Below are positions 1-11,431 of a DNA stretch of 64,000 nucleotides, in pieces. Within the stretch, counting starts at the first letter, position 1; each line of letters starts with the position of its first letter. Source of the stretch: Epithemia pelagica (lineage: Eukaryota > Bacillariophyta > Bacillariophyceae > Surirellales > Surirellaceae); NCBI GenBank assembly GCA_946965045.2, contig OX337236.1, positions 868,001 through 932,000 on the forward strand, in the 5' to 3' direction. Below the pieces are notes generated by a model that had not been told where the DNA came from, made no database searches, and worked only from the letters and a program-made list of their open reading frames with translations. Made by a program: the position numbers and the translations under genes.

Positions 1-2
1 GC

Positions 3-1174
3 GATTCTTCTTCGGCTACCGTCATGGGAATGGCGGCTGGGTATGGAATGCCCGTGTATCGGCAATTTGTGGGTTCCCTGCGAAAGTCTGGTTTCAAAGG
101 CAACATTATTCTGGGTTTGGCACCCTCCGTGTCGCCAACGATTGTACAGTTTCTCCAGTCGAGAAACGTGACCACCAAAATACTCCAATACACCAAATGT
201 TCCTACAAAAAGAGTAACAACGAAAAGGGGGATCCCTTTACGGGGAAACAGTGTGCCGATCCGTATCCGGATATCAAAACGAGATGGAGCCGGTTCCCAC
301 TCCAACGCGATTGGCTCCTCGAATGCCAGACTTGTACCGGTCCTGTTTTGACGGTCGATGTCAGGGACACATTTTTTCAAAGGGACCCCTTTGGTCCAGG
401 CTCACCGCCCATTACGGGCCTTCAGGTCTTTCAAGAGCACCCCAGTCAGAGGTACGTTACAGTGTGTTTGGAGGAGGATGGAACACGGGACGACGGGATG
501 TGAAGCTCACACAGAACATCGATTCCTGAAACTTGGCACAGAACAACGCACTGGATCACAAACTGGCCCATTCGGGAATGCAAGGGTCTCAAATTCGATG
601 AACCAATGTTGTGCTCGGGTTCCACGATTGGGACAAGGGCTGCCATGCTCCGATATTTAGAAGCCATGTACGCCGAAATGAAGGAATGGATTGCCCAGTC
701 CAAGTGTAGATTCGGTATCCATGGAGATGATCAGAGCATCCACAACTATCTTTTCTACACGGGACAGTTACCATTTGCCACGCCCATTCCGAATCGAGTT
801 GGTATCGTCAACACACCGGGAGTGGAAGGCAGCATTTTACACACAAAATGGACCAATGAAGGCAAGGCCAAGGGCCTGGACCAGGGAGTTGCGGCGAAGA
901 AGCCTTTTCCGGGTGCCAACTCAAAGACCTGGATTAGTACCTCTTACAATTTGACGGATGAAGATGGTTTCTTCACCCAGTATGATGGCAGTCGGTCTCG
1001 CGTGGTCCATCAAGCGGATAGATTGGGATGTAAGTGTATGCGCTCGTTTGGTGCTCTGTGGATTGGTTGGATGCTCACACTTGATTTGATCAACGCGTAG
1101 ACTACTTCTGGCATATCTGGCTTCCAAAACAAGAATGGGCCAACGATCGAGAACCAGCAAAACGATTGAATTAA
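3..1174 (+). CDS. Glycosyltransferase-like protein, 5' partial, 3 exons
   Basis: The reading frame is open at the window edge, so the N-terminus is missing. I read three exons: 3-451, 542-1029 and 1101-1174. The first intron (donor GTACGT at 452, acceptor CACAG ending 541) is 90 nt, keeps frame and removes an in-frame TGA at 501. The second (GTAAGT at 1030, TAG ending 1100) is 71 nt. Splicing gives a continuous product ending in a stop at 1172. The motif DVRDTFFQRDPF near 355-392, followed by VFQEH, resembles the DxD-type sugar-nucleotide binding region of nucleotide-diphospho-sugar transferases. Later HGDDQS and NTPGVEGS resemble the acceptor half of such enzymes. Assignment to a glycosyltransferase fold is inferred from these motifs; donor and acceptor are unknown. 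The protein probably acts in the secretory pathway, but the N-terminus that would show this is outside the window. Confidence 0.6.
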
Positions 1175-1433
1175 GTCAGTAGATGTCCCAGTGAACTCTA
1201 ACCGCAATCCAAGCGGATTCATTGCACGGAATATGGAGTTAAACAGATTTTAGCATTCCTGGGATGTTGCAGTGTTTTGACCACGGCTCTTTTGGAGTGT
1301 CTAGCTAGCTATGCTCGTAGGATGATGGAGGAACTATGGATGACTAGCTAGGGGGCCTAAAATGAGTTGGAGCAGGTAGTTTTTGCGATGACAACAATCA
1401 TCGCCCATAAAAAAATAAAACAGCGTGGACCAA

Positions 1434-1907
1434 ATGATGGAAACAACAAACCAAGACGCAAACGAAATCCAAATGGAGGACATGGATGATAGCCACACGA
1501 GGGGATCAGAAGAAGAGTATGACCCCTTATTCATGACTCAACTGCCAAGGAATTTTGAGGAGAATCGGCACTTGGCCGCTTTGGCGAGCTTGCTAAATGA
1601 CGAGCCCACTGAATCGGTCGATGAGGACAATGAGAAGCTGAGCAACGAACCGAACATGACAACAAGTCCGATTTCCGATCTTAAACCCAGTCATTTGGCG
1701 TTGAGAAAAATGAAATCATCATCACACAGAGCTGGAGGAGGAAAAGTGGCACGAAACCGCCGCGTTCGTCCTGGGAGCAACGCCCGGTATGAGCCGTACT
1801 CCAAAGGGAGATCTTCCTCAAAATCGAAGGACCGAACGACAAGGTCCTCTTCGGCTTCCGTCGGAGAAGCTCAGTTATTCTTGAAATTGTGGAATTTGAA
1901 TGAATGA
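1434..1907 (+). CDS. Small Ser-rich acidic/basic protein of unknown function
   Basis: This is a 157-residue single-exon frame. The open frame begins earlier at a GTG, but the first ATG pair is at 1434. The N-terminal half is acidic and carries LPRNFEENRHLAALASLL. The C-terminal half is basic and Ser-rich and ends with AQLFLKLWNLNE. From memory, small diatom proteins often combine a short 'LP..F..N..LAALA.L' stretch with a C-terminal 'FLxLWxx' stretch, so this is probably a lineage-specific family. No catalytic motif, signal peptide or membrane segment is visible. Function unknown; it may be nuclear because of its basic Ser/Arg tracts, but that is a guess. Confidence 0.55.
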   Translation: MMETTNQDANEIQMEDMDDSHTRGSEEEYDPLFMTQLPRNFEENRHLAALASLLNDEPTESVDEDNEKLSNEPNMTTSPISDLKPSHLALRKMKSSSHRAGGGKVARNRRVRPGSNARYEPYSKGRSSSKSKDRTTRSSSASVGEAQLFLKLWNLNE

Positions 1908-2316
1908 AACTGCGATTCTTGACGTTGTTTGGGTGGTCAATGTTTGTTGCGGAAACACTCCGGTCTTGAGAGTCAAGGTCGAGAGTCTCTCCTCTGTTTC
2001 TTGTATGATTCGTCGTAACCTGGTATGCGATGGGAACAGCAATTGAGTTGATTGTCTCTATAATTCTCAAGCGAGTTTCTTGTTGCTTGATGGAGAATGG
2101 AAAAGTGCTGTACTCCTCAAACAATAGTGCGCTTGCCGTCCTTAGTATCCCACCACCGATATGGCCGCATCAGAATGAAGCTTCACTGTGTGAAGAAAGA
2201 CGCTCTCGTTTGTCTCCAAGAAGGAGGGAGTGAACTCAAGAAAACTAGAGAATGTTCATCTCATGATTTGAAACAAAGTTTAACAGAATGCTATTGATAA
2301 AAAGTCTTGTGTGTCA
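1908..2316. other. Convergent intergenic region
   Basis: This lies between the 3' ends of two convergent genes. Short open frames on both strands lack domain-like character and overlap the presumed 3' UTRs. I see no repeat or RNA gene here. Confidence 0.5.
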
Positions 2317-4912
2317 TTATACGGCTACTTCTTTGTTGGACCAGTAACCTGCGTCCGGGTACATGGGAACGACTTGTGGAACCTTGTAAGCGGCCCCATC
2401 CAGCCACGAATAGTTTTCGGAGCGGTTGGCTTCAAAGCTGGCAATCTTGTCCACCTTTTCCAGAGTCAAACCAATCTTATCCAAACCATTCACCAAGCAG
2501 TGTTTACGAAAGGCATCAATTTCAAAGGAAAATTCTTCTCCATTGGGACGAATCACCTTTTGTTCCAGCAGATTCACTGTGAGTTTGGTACCCGGCGTGG
2601 CGGCATCTTCCAACAAGGCTTCGACTTGACTGCGTTCCAACGTCACGGGAAGCATGCCGTTGTTGAAGCAATTGTTGTAAAAGATATCGGCAAAGGATGT
2701 ACTAATGATGCACCGAATTCCCATATCATTAATGGACCAAGGGGCGTGTTCGCGGCTGGAACCACATCCAAAATTGTCTCCCGCAATCAGAATTTTTGTG
2801 GCACCATCCTTGTATCCATCTTGATTCAAGACAAAGTCACTGCGTGGCTTGGCTACGTCTTGTCCAATGGTGGCAACCTCTTCGGGATTCTCGTATCGCA
2901 ATTCTGCAAAGCCGGCAAAGCCCAATCCTGCGCGCTTAATGGTCTTGAGGAATTCTTTGGGAATGATCATGTCCGTATCAATGTTTTGAATGTCCAAGGG
3001 AGCTGCCACTCCGGTGAGAACATCAAATTTGGGGAGTCCCGAAGCTTCCGACGACGAGGAGGCATCCTCATCCGCCGACGATTCCATTAGTTGCTTGAGG
3101 TAGGGTGGTTCCGGAGAAACAATGGGTCCGGGATTGTCCAGCACTTGCGTCGAAAAGACTCGCGATTGAAAGAGGTGATCGTTCATATCTTTGGCATTTC
3201 GGGGATCGGCCGAAGGATCACCGAGAAAGGGGAACTTTCGGACATCGGCAATGGCTCCATCCACCGCTGCAGCCGCCGCCATGGCCGGGGACATTAAATG
3301 CGTGCGACCGCCATTTCCCTGCCGTCCTTCAAAGTTGCGATTCGAGGTGGATGCGCATCGTTCTTGAGGCTTGAGTTTGTCCGGGTTCATGGCCAAACAC
3401 ATGCTGCACCCAGGTTCACGCCAATCAAATCCAGCTTCCATCAAAATCTTGTCCAAGCCTTCGTCTTCGGCCTGTTTCTTGACCAAGCCGGACCCAGGAA
3501 CAACCATGGCATCCACATGATCCTTGACTTTGCGTCCCATGGCAATTGCGGCCACTTCACGGAAATCTTCAATCCGGCCATTGGTACAGGATCCAATAAA
3601 TACTTTATCCACGGGGACACCTTCCAGTTTCTGTCCCTCCTCCAAACCAATATATTCGAGGGACCGTTTCATGGCGGCTTGTCGAGCCGGTTCCTTGCCT
3701 TCCAAAAGGGGGACTGTCCCAGTGACGGGGGCGACATCTTGCGGACTGGTCCCCCATGTCACGGTGGGGGCAATATCCTTGGCATCAATCACAACCGTCT
3801 TGTCGTAGACGGCATCGTCGTCCGATACCAGTGACTTCCAATATTCCACAGCCTTGTCCCATTCATTGGTGCTGGGCGACATGGGACGACCCTTGAGATA
3901 GTCAAAGGTGATTTCATCGGGAGCAATGAGACCGGCCCGAGCCCCCGCCTCAATGGCCATGTTGGAGATGGACATGCGGGCCTCCATACTCAAGGATTGA
4001 ATGGCGGTTCCTCCAAATTCAATCGTGTAACCAGTTCCGCCACCTGTACCAATCTCACCAATAATGTGCAAAACGATATCTTTGGAGGTGACACCTGGTT
4101 CCAATTGGCCATCCACTCGAACCAACATGTTCTTGGTTTTCGTTTGAGGGAGTGTCTGAACCACAAAGACACGTCAGAATGAAGCATGGCGTAGGTAGAA
4201 AGATTCAGTGCCAAGAAAATTTTGGTGAGATATGGTATCGAGGATTTTGCATTGGTTGACAGTTCCAACGTCTCGCAGACATTACAAGTTGTATACTCGA
4301 CCAGCTTACCTGCGTCGCAAGGACATGTTCGACTTCACTCGTACCAATACCAAAGGCCAAGGCCCCAAAGGCTCCATGTGTGGCCGTATGAGAGTCTCCA
4401 CACACTGTGACGCATCCTGGTATGGTAAAGCCCTGTTCGGGTCCAATAATGTGGACTATTCCCTGTCGTTCATCGGCAAAGGAAAAGTAGGGCATTCCAA
4501 AATCCTGGACATTTTGTTCCAAGGTCAAGACTTGGGTTCGACTGGCGGTTTCTTCAATGAATTTTTCCACATCAATCAATTGTGTCCGATCGGATGTCGG
4601 AACATTGTGATCGACTGTCACCAAGGTGCAATCCGGTCGACGGACACTTCGACGGGCCATGCGCAACCCTTCAAAGGCTTGAGGCGACGTGACTTCGTGG
4701 ACTAAATGCCGATCGACATACAACAAACACGACATGCCATCGTCGTCCACCAAATGATCGTCCCAAATCTTGTCGTACAACGTTCGACCAGCCCCCAGAG
4801 CCGAGTAGTGTGGCCGTCCCAGATTCGTCGACAAGGTCCATGGCGAAAAGGCATGGACCGACGGTAGCAACGACACCGTCACAAGCAAGTGAACCGCGTC
4901 ACTATATCTCAT
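2317..4912 (-). CDS. leuC-leuD: 3-isopropylmalate dehydratase, fused large and small subunits, plastid-targeted
   Basis: Isomerises 2-isopropylmalate to 3-isopropylmalate in leucine synthesis. There are two exons: 4912-4310 and 4155-2317. The 154-nt phase-0 intron has donor GTAAGC at 4309 and acceptor TTCAG ending 4156. The product is 813 aa. The ATG at 4912 starts a hydrophobic signal peptide ending VHAF|SPW, an ASAFAP-like Phe site, so plastid import is likely. The LeuC part (about residues 45-540) has the [4Fe-4S] cysteines in GSCTNG (about 389) and CSMC (about 450-453). The LeuD part begins near residue 580 ([13 protein letters not shown]) and has the swivel-domain motif [15 protein letters not shown]. 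Bacteria and plants usually encode the two subunits separately; fungi have a fusion in this order. The gene is divergent from the serine dehydratase gene, with 285 bp between the starts. Confidence 0.93.
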
Positions 4913-5197
4913 CTTTCCTGACTTATAATAGAGTATTTCTCTTTCCTTTCGGTTCTGCTCCGATGATCGATTCTGATCCCCGATTCTCGCAACCAACCTT
5001 GAACTTGCAGCACGTTTGATATTGGCGCAAGAAATGAAATGAAGGGACGACACGCACATCCAAAGATGTGGGTGATGGATACCCTGTCTGTCCTTCGACC
5101 GAAAGAACACTTTCAAAGTACTGACCACGCAAATCTTAGTTGCGCCGACGACGTCGACCGCGAAAAAGATCTTTGGAGAAAATGGTATCTTTGATAT

Positions 5198-6619
5198 ATG
5201 GTATCATTTCTGCTCATTTTTTCGGCGCACCGGCTGTTGGGGTTGTTCTGCTGCTCGTCCACCAGAACGACGGCAATGCTCCTTTCCATGAAAACGAGGA
5301 ATAGTAGTGTCTGGTCCAACCGATTGCTTCCTCGTCTTTCATCTCGCCGTAGTACCGTCTGCTGCTGGGCCTTGTTGAGTTCGCTCTGCTATCTGGCACC
5401 GGTTCGTTCGTTTGGTGGTCTGGCAAGGACACCCGTGCAACGACAACAACAACAACAACTGCGATCCTTGGGTGTTGGTACGTTGACAACGACAACTGCA
5501 TCGAAACCATTTCCTGCTCAAGGACAGCGGATCATGTCATCCTCCTTGTCGGCAAACAATGATTTTGGTGCGAGCGCGGTTGCATCCGAGGCACGACACG
5601 CCAACTTGTTTCGACAAACACCCCTCTTGTATTCTCCGTCCTTGTCGGAAAAATGCCAAAACCGTGTCTACCTCAAATTGGACTTTCTCCAAGCCTCGGG
5701 CTCGTTCAAAGATCGTGGCATGGCTCACTTGTGTTGGACCTTGCGGCATACCAAGGGCTGTCAAAAATTGATTTGTTCGTCGGGTGGCAATGCCGGCTTG
5801 GCCGTGGCCACGGTGGGCCAACAATTGGGCATGCAAGTTCAAGTGGTCATTCCTACCACGACCAAGGCCTTGGTGATTGCCAAATTGCAATCCCTGGGCG
5901 CGCAAGTAACGATTCATGGTGAAAATTGGAATGCCGCCGATGCCTTGGCCCGTCAATGGGTGAAACAAGATCCCGAAGCCTCGTATATATCACCCTATGA
6001 CAATCCCCTCTTGTGGACCGGTCATTCCACCTTGGTGGACGAAATTGTCCACGATTTGCAACACCTCAGTCCTCCTGTTCCCACGATTGGAACCTTGATT
6101 CTGAGTGTGGGTGGAGGTGGCTTGTTGTGCGGCGCCTTGGAAGGCTTGGAACGCCATTACCAAAACGATCCGACCAAGAGTTCCACACCAACAACCGTCG
6201 TGGTGGCAGCCGAAACGGAGGGTGCCAGTAGTTTTGGTCAGGCCTGGCAGGCGGGTAAACTGGTCCGCTTGTCCTCGATTGACAGTGTGGCCACCAGTTT
6301 GGGCGCCTTGGAGGTGACACCCGTGGCACTGGAACGAGCCTCGTCGACGACGGGAGCTGCCACGGTGCAATCGGCCTTGTGTACCGATGTCGAAGCCGTA
6401 CAGGCCTGTTGGCAATTTGCCCAAGATCATCGCATCTTGGTCGAACCAGCCTGTGGTGCAGCCCTCGCAGTGGCCTATTCCGAACGCTTGCGGAACCAAT
6501 ACTTGTCGTCGTCGTCCACTACGAAGGAAGCAGGACCCATTGTCATTGAGGTATGCGGTGGATCGGGAGTGAATGTGGAACTCTTGTCGCAATGGAAACA
6601 AGAGTTTGGCGTGGAGTAG
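5198..6619 (+). CDS. SDS: PLP-dependent L-serine/threonine dehydratase (SDS type)
   Basis: Deaminates L-serine to pyruvate and probably L-threonine to 2-oxobutyrate. The frame encodes 473 aa from the ATG at 5198; in-frame ATGs at 5276 and 5288 are plausible alternatives. The catalytic domain starts near residue 135. SGSFKDRG (Lys about 171) supplies the Schiff-base lysine, SSGGNAG (about 195) binds the cofactor phosphate, and [10 protein letters not shown] (about 303) is the glycine loop. [12 protein letters not shown] near the C-terminus is typical of mammalian SDS. There is no ACT regulatory domain, so this is a catabolic-type enzyme rather than IlvA. The N-terminus has hydrophobic stretches and [10 protein letters not shown], resembling a signal peptide with a plastid-type Phe site. 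A start at 5276 or 5288 would suit that targeting best. Localisation is inferred. Confidence 0.88.
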   Translation: MVSFLLIFSAHRLLGLFCCSSTRTTAMLLSMKTRNSSVWSNRLLPRLSSRRSTVCCWALLSSLCYLAPVRSFGGLARTPVQRQQQQQLRSLGVGTLTTTTASKPFPAQGQRIMSSSLSANNDFGASAVASEARHANLFRQTPLLYSPSLSEKCQNRVYLKLDFLQASGSFKDRGMAHLCWTLRHTKGCQKLICSSGGNAGLAVATVGQQLGMQVQVVIPTTTKALVIAKLQSLGAQVTIHGENWNAADALARQWVKQDPEASYISPYDNPLLWTGHSTLVDEIVHDLQHLSPPVPTIGTLILSVGGGGLLCGALEGLERHYQNDPTKSSTPTTVVVAAETEGASSFGQAWQAGKLVRLSSIDSVATSLGALEVTPVALERASSTTGAATVQSALCTDVEAVQACWQFAQDHRILVEPACGAALAVAYSERLRNQYLSSSSTTKEAGPIVIEVCGGSGVNVELLSQWKQEFGVE

Positions 6620-7490
6620 CGCGTCAAAACTCAATACTACACACAAGACTGTCCTAAACTTGTGGAGAGAGTAAACATCCCGATTAGAAATGGTCCTAAT
6701 TATAACATGAAAAACAAAACTCAACCATACTAGAGAACGATAGTAACATATTCTTGTTTTTAGACTGGAGTGACTTCACAAACTACCGGCAAATGGTTCC
6801 AAACAAGGCTCACAAACGATTGAATGCACAGCATCCCCGAACCGGTTGGCTCTTGAGGCAAAAGTCAAAACAGTCAGTCCTTGCGGGCCTAATGTCAACG
6901 GGGGAACTCGCATGGTTGTGGGTTCATGGTTCATGGTCCTCCGCTTTCCGCTTTGAAAATCGCAAATAATGAGGAGAGTCGCAGAAAAAAGGGGTGAGAT
7001 GTGAGATCTATTCTTCACGCACGTCGCAATGAGGAGAGTCGCAGAACCCGGAAACGGCTGGTGTATGTGGTCGCGCGAACAGCTAAAATGATAGCGGCAC
7101 TCAGATGCTACGAGTACATTTATTGGTGAACGGAATACGACAAGGAAGTGGGAATGAATTGTTTTGAAAAAGCCTGAAGGGCGAAACGATTCTAAACGTA
7201 CATGCGTCTACCTTCGAAGAACGACGATGCGAAAAGCGTGCGCGCCACAATAAGCAATCGAAAAGGCCTTAATTGCCTTGGTCAAATTGTTGCATGGGTG
7301 TTATCCAAGTGGAATCTTTGGACGACACTATCTTGTGAGGACGTTTTTGATAGATTAGCGCCATTGATCGGCTTCTTTTGGTTTGTGAATCGTGGTGGTG
7401 CTCGACGAAACGGATCGAATCCACGACCACACAAGAAAGAGACGTGCCACTTTGGTGGTTGAGTAACAACACCACAAACCACAACAAGCC
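6620..7490. other. Intergenic region with gene relic and a short direct repeat
   Basis: 871 bp without a convincing gene. It holds the RING-segment relic at 6761-6853 and a 19-bp direct repeat (AATGAGGAGAGTCGCAGAA) at 6968-6986 and 7028-7046, exactly 60 bp apart. The 86-codon open frame at 7202-7462 shows no domain character. The last 100-200 bp presumably holds the promoter of the LRR gene. Confidence 0.4.
6761..6853 (-). pseudogene. Degenerate copy of the RING-like segment of the MYND-RING-TPR-helicase gene
   Basis: The plus-strand stretch beginning TTTTAGACTGGAGTGACTTC is nearly identical to 24,645-24,670. It stays recognisably similar (roughly three in four bases by eye) for about 90 bp to the CCCCGAAC motif. 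Translated on the minus strand it gives an H.IV.EPC.E pattern matching the RING-like finger of the interrupted gene at 24.2-25.0 kb. It then carries an in-frame stop and diverges. No other part of that gene is visible nearby. It is therefore a short decayed duplicate, or a relic of a related gene, sitting between the serine dehydratase and LRR genes. The alignment was by eye only. Confidence 0.5.
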
Positions 7491-8837
7491 ATGAATAACT
7501 CAACCAAACAACGGCAGGGAGGTATCCCTTCTGTTTTCGAACATGATGACGACCACCATGACGACAGCCATCGGAGTGAGGACAGTTTTGAGGTACATCC
7601 TCTGGTGGAACAAACAATTGCTGAGGGCAAGAAACGCAGACTTTCGCGCCATTCGTTTTGCTTGACTGGTGACATTGTCATCGATACAAAAGATGTCCTT
7701 GCGGTCTTGAACTATGTGGATACAACACCGTTCATTGCACGACTTGTTTTCGTGCAAACCATGTTCACCATGGAGTCCATGAATCTCTTTGCGCGGTACC
7801 TCGAGAGCCCTCAAACCACCAGAATTCGGAAGTTCATTTTCTCCAGTGTTCTATTGAGAGACGATATTGTCTCACGCTTATTTCAGGGCATTTCCAAAAA
7901 TCGATCCCTGCAAGAATTAGTCTTTCATGATTGTTGTTTCGATTTGGATGCCAAGATAGGCCGTGAACTTTCGACCAACTTGCCACAAAACCCGAAACTG
8001 CGATCGCTCAACTTGACCTCCAATGGATCAACCGACATGGGTTTGTTTCACATAACAAACGCACTGCGGAACATTACGGAGCTCAACCTCAGTGACTGTG
8101 AACTGAACTGTGGAAAGGCCTTGTTGCTGTTTCATGGACTTTGGCTGACGAAAAACTCGTTGAGGTCATTGGATCTATCCAACAATGACATTCGAGCCTT
8201 GGGCCTGAGGGTAATTGCCAAATTTCTTGCTAATCTTGGTACTTTTGATACACATAACAACGGAGAACTTGATTCTCTTTCGCTTGCAGGCAACACGAGA
8301 TTGTTCAACAATGCTTCTGAGGAAACGGACAAGCTAGCTCAGTCACTCTGTGTGAATCGATCATTGAAGCGACTAATACTGGAACGATGTGGGTTGGTCG
8401 GCCAAACGGTGTCATTGATCCTTGGTGCACTTTCGACAAATCAAGCATTGGAAGAGTTAAATATTCAGATCAACAGTGGAATTGGGATCTCCGGTTATGA
8501 GTGCATGGTGGACAGCATCCCTCGTTTTCGAGCTTTGAGATCTCTTTCGTTTGATGCCTTGCATCCGCAAATGGACCAACAACTGCTAGCTGCCCTCGAG
8601 AAAAACACCTCTCTTACCAAACTGATGCCTCATTACGGCCTCGATCAACATGTGCAGAAGCGAGTCAACACGATTCTTCGGCGGAATCGTTTGTGTCAAA
8701 TGGCCGCCTTGTCTTCCACTGATAGCTCCAATCGATTGGTGCGAGGTCTCACGGCAATCTGCCTGCGAAGATTAGGTGTGGAACTTGATTCATCGGCTGC
8801 AGCTTCGGCTATTTTCTCCCTGTTACGATGTTCTTAA
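7491..8837 (+). CDS. RI-type leucine-rich repeat protein
   Basis: A 448-residue single-exon protein. An acidic, His-rich N-terminus (residues 18-34) is followed from about residue 60 by repeated LRR units, for example LRSLNLTSN, ITELNLSDC, LRSLDLSNN and LKRLILERC. These are spaced at about 28-30 residues, as in the ribonuclease-inhibitor/NLRC3 class. There is no NACHT, kinase or membrane segment. The C-terminus (IFSLLRCS) resembles the ends of many diatom LRR proteins of this size, judging from memory. The likely role is protein-protein scaffolding; partner and compartment are unknown. The ATG at 7491 follows an AC-rich leader and fits as the start. Confidence 0.8.
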   Translation: MNNSTKQRQGGIPSVFEHDDDHHDDSHRSEDSFEVHPLVEQTIAEGKKRRLSRHSFCLTGDIVIDTKDVLAVLNYVDTTPFIARLVFVQTMFTMESMNLFARYLESPQTTRIRKFIFSSVLLRDDIVSRLFQGISKNRSLQELVFHDCCFDLDAKIGRELSTNLPQNPKLRSLNLTSNGSTDMGLFHITNALRNITELNLSDCELNCGKALLLFHGLWLTKNSLRSLDLSNNDIRALGLRVIAKFLANLGTFDTHNNGELDSLSLAGNTRLFNNASEETDKLAQSLCVNRSLKRLILERCGLVGQTVSLILGALSTNQALEELNIQINSGIGISGYECMVDSIPRFRALRSLSFDALHPQMDQQLLAALEKNTSLTKLMPHYGLDQHVQKRVNTILRRNRLCQMAALSSTDSSNRLVRGLTAICLRRLGVELDSSAAASAIFSLLRCS

Positions 8838-9292
8838 TTGTGGCTACGAGATTCTGGAGACAAATTTTCCTGATCCACCGTGTATCTGTTGGTGATTGCC
8901 CGTAGATCTCCAGCACTTTCATCTCACAGCGAAAATATTACGTGGCCTCATCAATAAGCTTCACCAAATGCCATACTCTGGCTTGATTCACAATCAAGAT
9001 GGTTTGGGTGAATTCTTTGCATTCTGTCGACTGAAAGCTTTGCCGGTTCTGAAAGCACATTAGCAATCCACTCCCTCTCCCTATGTTCCAAAGTTGGCTC
9101 TGATTGAGAGACTCTGTGATTTTTCAATCGGATGATAATTGACTGTGAGGACACCTCCTGTCCTTTCCTCTCATGCTGAAGCAATACGCTGCCACCAAAC
9201 CCATGGCTGGACACCGAAGACCATCCCGAGACATGATCCACAAGAGGTTAGCTTCCCTAAAGTAAGTCGTTAACTGATAGGTCCGCCACTTC
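8838..9292. other. Intergenic region with a possible extra exon of the helicase gene
   Basis: This lies downstream of both the LRR gene (plus strand) and the helicase frame (minus strand). A minus-strand open stretch at 8951-9241 has coding-like composition, ending SSQSMAFGEAY. It could be a 3' exon joined to the helicase by splicing from a GT near the helicase stop. I could not find a frame-consistent junction, so it is not annotated as coding. Confidence 0.3.
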
Positions 9293-11431
9293 TCAATAAT
9301 CCAAACCTGGCAAGAGGTTAAGTAGCCTGGTGGTAAGTTGCTCCTGAGTATACTCAAAACGTTCATGCCCCATCAGATCCTTGACAGCATGGCATAGTTT
9401 GCTAGCTTCCAGTAGGAGACCACATCGAAGGAGTGCTAGAATGGTGTCCACATAAGACTGTAGGTTACCTTCAATATTGTCCAGTGTCAGCTGATCTCGT
9501 AGTTGAATGCTCTTCATGTGCACCTCAGCTTTTCTCATCGATTCTTTATCGTCAGCTTCTCGAAAATTTTTCAACGCTCGCGTCAAATTCTTTAGGCTAT
9601 CCCCTAGATTCGCACTACTCTCAGCTGCAATGGCAAATTTTAGTCCATTCTTCGTCCACTGTTCCATTGTCATCACATTTGCTTCGACGTTGGACAGGTT
9701 TATCGAATCGATTAAACGTGTGTCTTTTTCACGACAAACATACGCCCATTTCTTGAAGGCATCAAAGGCAACGGAATCTCCAGTTTCGGCAAAAATAAGC
9801 CGTTTACAACAACGAGTAACTGCCGTATACAGCTGTTTGAGTTGGGTTTCCAGCTCTGGTGCACAGAATTGGATGTCTGATTTGTAATCTTCCAGGAACA
9901 GCTTTCTCCAAAAGCGTTGGTTTTCATTGGTCAAGTCCTGGAAAAAGTCAACAATCAACACGACATCGAACTCCAAACCTTTGGATTTGCGAATACTAAG
10001 GACAGACGCCGTCTCACCAAACAAACCCTGTAGCTGACTAATCTTAGTGTCATCCATAGAGAGGACGGCCACTCCCTGAAGTTTTTCAACCAGTTCCTTG
10101 AGTTCTTCCCATGACAAATTGGACAGAACGCAAGGTCGTTGGCCTCGAAAGAAACCTTCATCCCGGGGGAGTTCCTTGAACGAACCGGGGAAAGCTGAGA
10201 ACATATTATCCAGGATTCCCGCGGCTAGGTTAAGGACTCCGGCGTGGCTCCGAAAATTGACCTTGAGCATTTTTGGCTTTTCAGGTATCTTTCTGTTTTT
10301 CCCGGAACTGTTGTGGTCGTTCCTGTTGTACAACGTATCTGCCACTATACGAACATCTTCGAACCTGAAATCTATACCCTCTTCAACAGACTGTGCAGGG
10401 TCACCAGCCATAAACAATCCCCCTGGATTGCAAAGAGAGAAAAACAAGGCTATCTCGGCTTGTGTGTAGTCCTGGACTTCGTCCACGTAGAGACGGTTTT
10501 GAAACAGGTTCGAATCTGTGTCGAAATAACGGAGATCTCGTCTTGTCAACACATTCAGGATCCGAGCCACCCTGTTGTTATCGTCCCAAAAGTTGTTTTC
10601 ACGGCAGATCTGTTCGTACCTCTCGAAAATATCGTACGATACTTCACGCTGCTCAAGATTCAAGCGACACTGTCGTGAACCAAGACTCGTGTATTCATCC
10701 CTTGTTAGAGAGCGCCCCTTGCTCACTGCAACAATGGATCCTTTGATAAACGATCTGATTTGAGTCCACGAGACAAGAGCATCCAGCCCATCACTCTCCT
10801 TGTGAACATGTGATTTGAATTTATGGAAATCCATTCGAAGCCTTTCCAAATAGCTGGACCCCACAGTGAGTTCTTCTTCGCATGTTGACAATAGCTTTCT
10901 GTACGTCCAGTAGTCCAAAGACCCACTTTCGTTCTCCAAGCTTTCACCCACAGATTCTTTCACGTACTTGCATATACGTCGTGATCGAGCAACAAAGAGT
11001 TGAGAAAAGGCCAAACTTCCTTCATACTTGTGGCGGTCATTGTGAATGCGCGATGCAATGCAAACGGTTTTTCCTGTTCCGGATCTCCCAAGAACGCAAA
11101 CAGAACCTTCAGACTCAGCAATTTCTTTTTCCTTTGGTGTCATGTACATTGGTGGCCGCCATGTGTTGTGGTTTAAGTTACCCACAAAAGAGGCACCGAC
11201 TTCGTAGAGTTTGAGAGGCAGGTCTGCTTTCGGATCCAGCATTACTTCACCCGTGTCATAATGAAGGTTTTCAACCAGGACATCCGTCACAGGAACTAAC
11301 TGGCGCTTGCTTCGTTTTCCAGCGTCGTCAATCAGACCCATATAGCGAGACACTTTCTTGTGTGCGGCGACGTACCATATGAGAAGTGTTTCATTGGGTC
11401 TCGTCCAAAGAATTCGTTGCCCCGATTTTTG
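9293..11431 (-). pseudogene. Interrupted gene, piece 3: UvrD/Rep-like SF1 helicase domain
   Basis: This is the 3' part (about 709 codons) of a gene split by two mobile elements. The frame is intact and has every SF1A motif: Walker A LGRSGTGKT, motif II YVDEVQDY, motif III FMAGDPAQS, motif IV KVNFRS, motif V SKGLEFDVV and motif VI YTAVTRCCKRL. The arrangement, preceded by TPRs in the other pieces, resembles large eukaryotic TRANK1-like helicases. The open frame runs a little further 5' (to 11,458) into the TIR element. True gene sequence starts at the target duplication at 11,420-11,431, where the frame joins piece 2. Because the ATP-binding and helicase motifs are undamaged, the disruption must be recent. 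This piece alone lacks its native start and promoter. Confidence 0.8.

Noticed and set aside
2311-3090. 259-codon plus-strand frame opposite the LeuD part
   Set aside because: It is a shadow of the LeuC-LeuD gene, whose catalytic motifs are unambiguous on the other strand.
7202-7462. 86-codon plus-strand frame upstream of the LRR gene
   Set aside because: No domain, no upstream features, and it overlaps the presumed promoter of the LRR gene.
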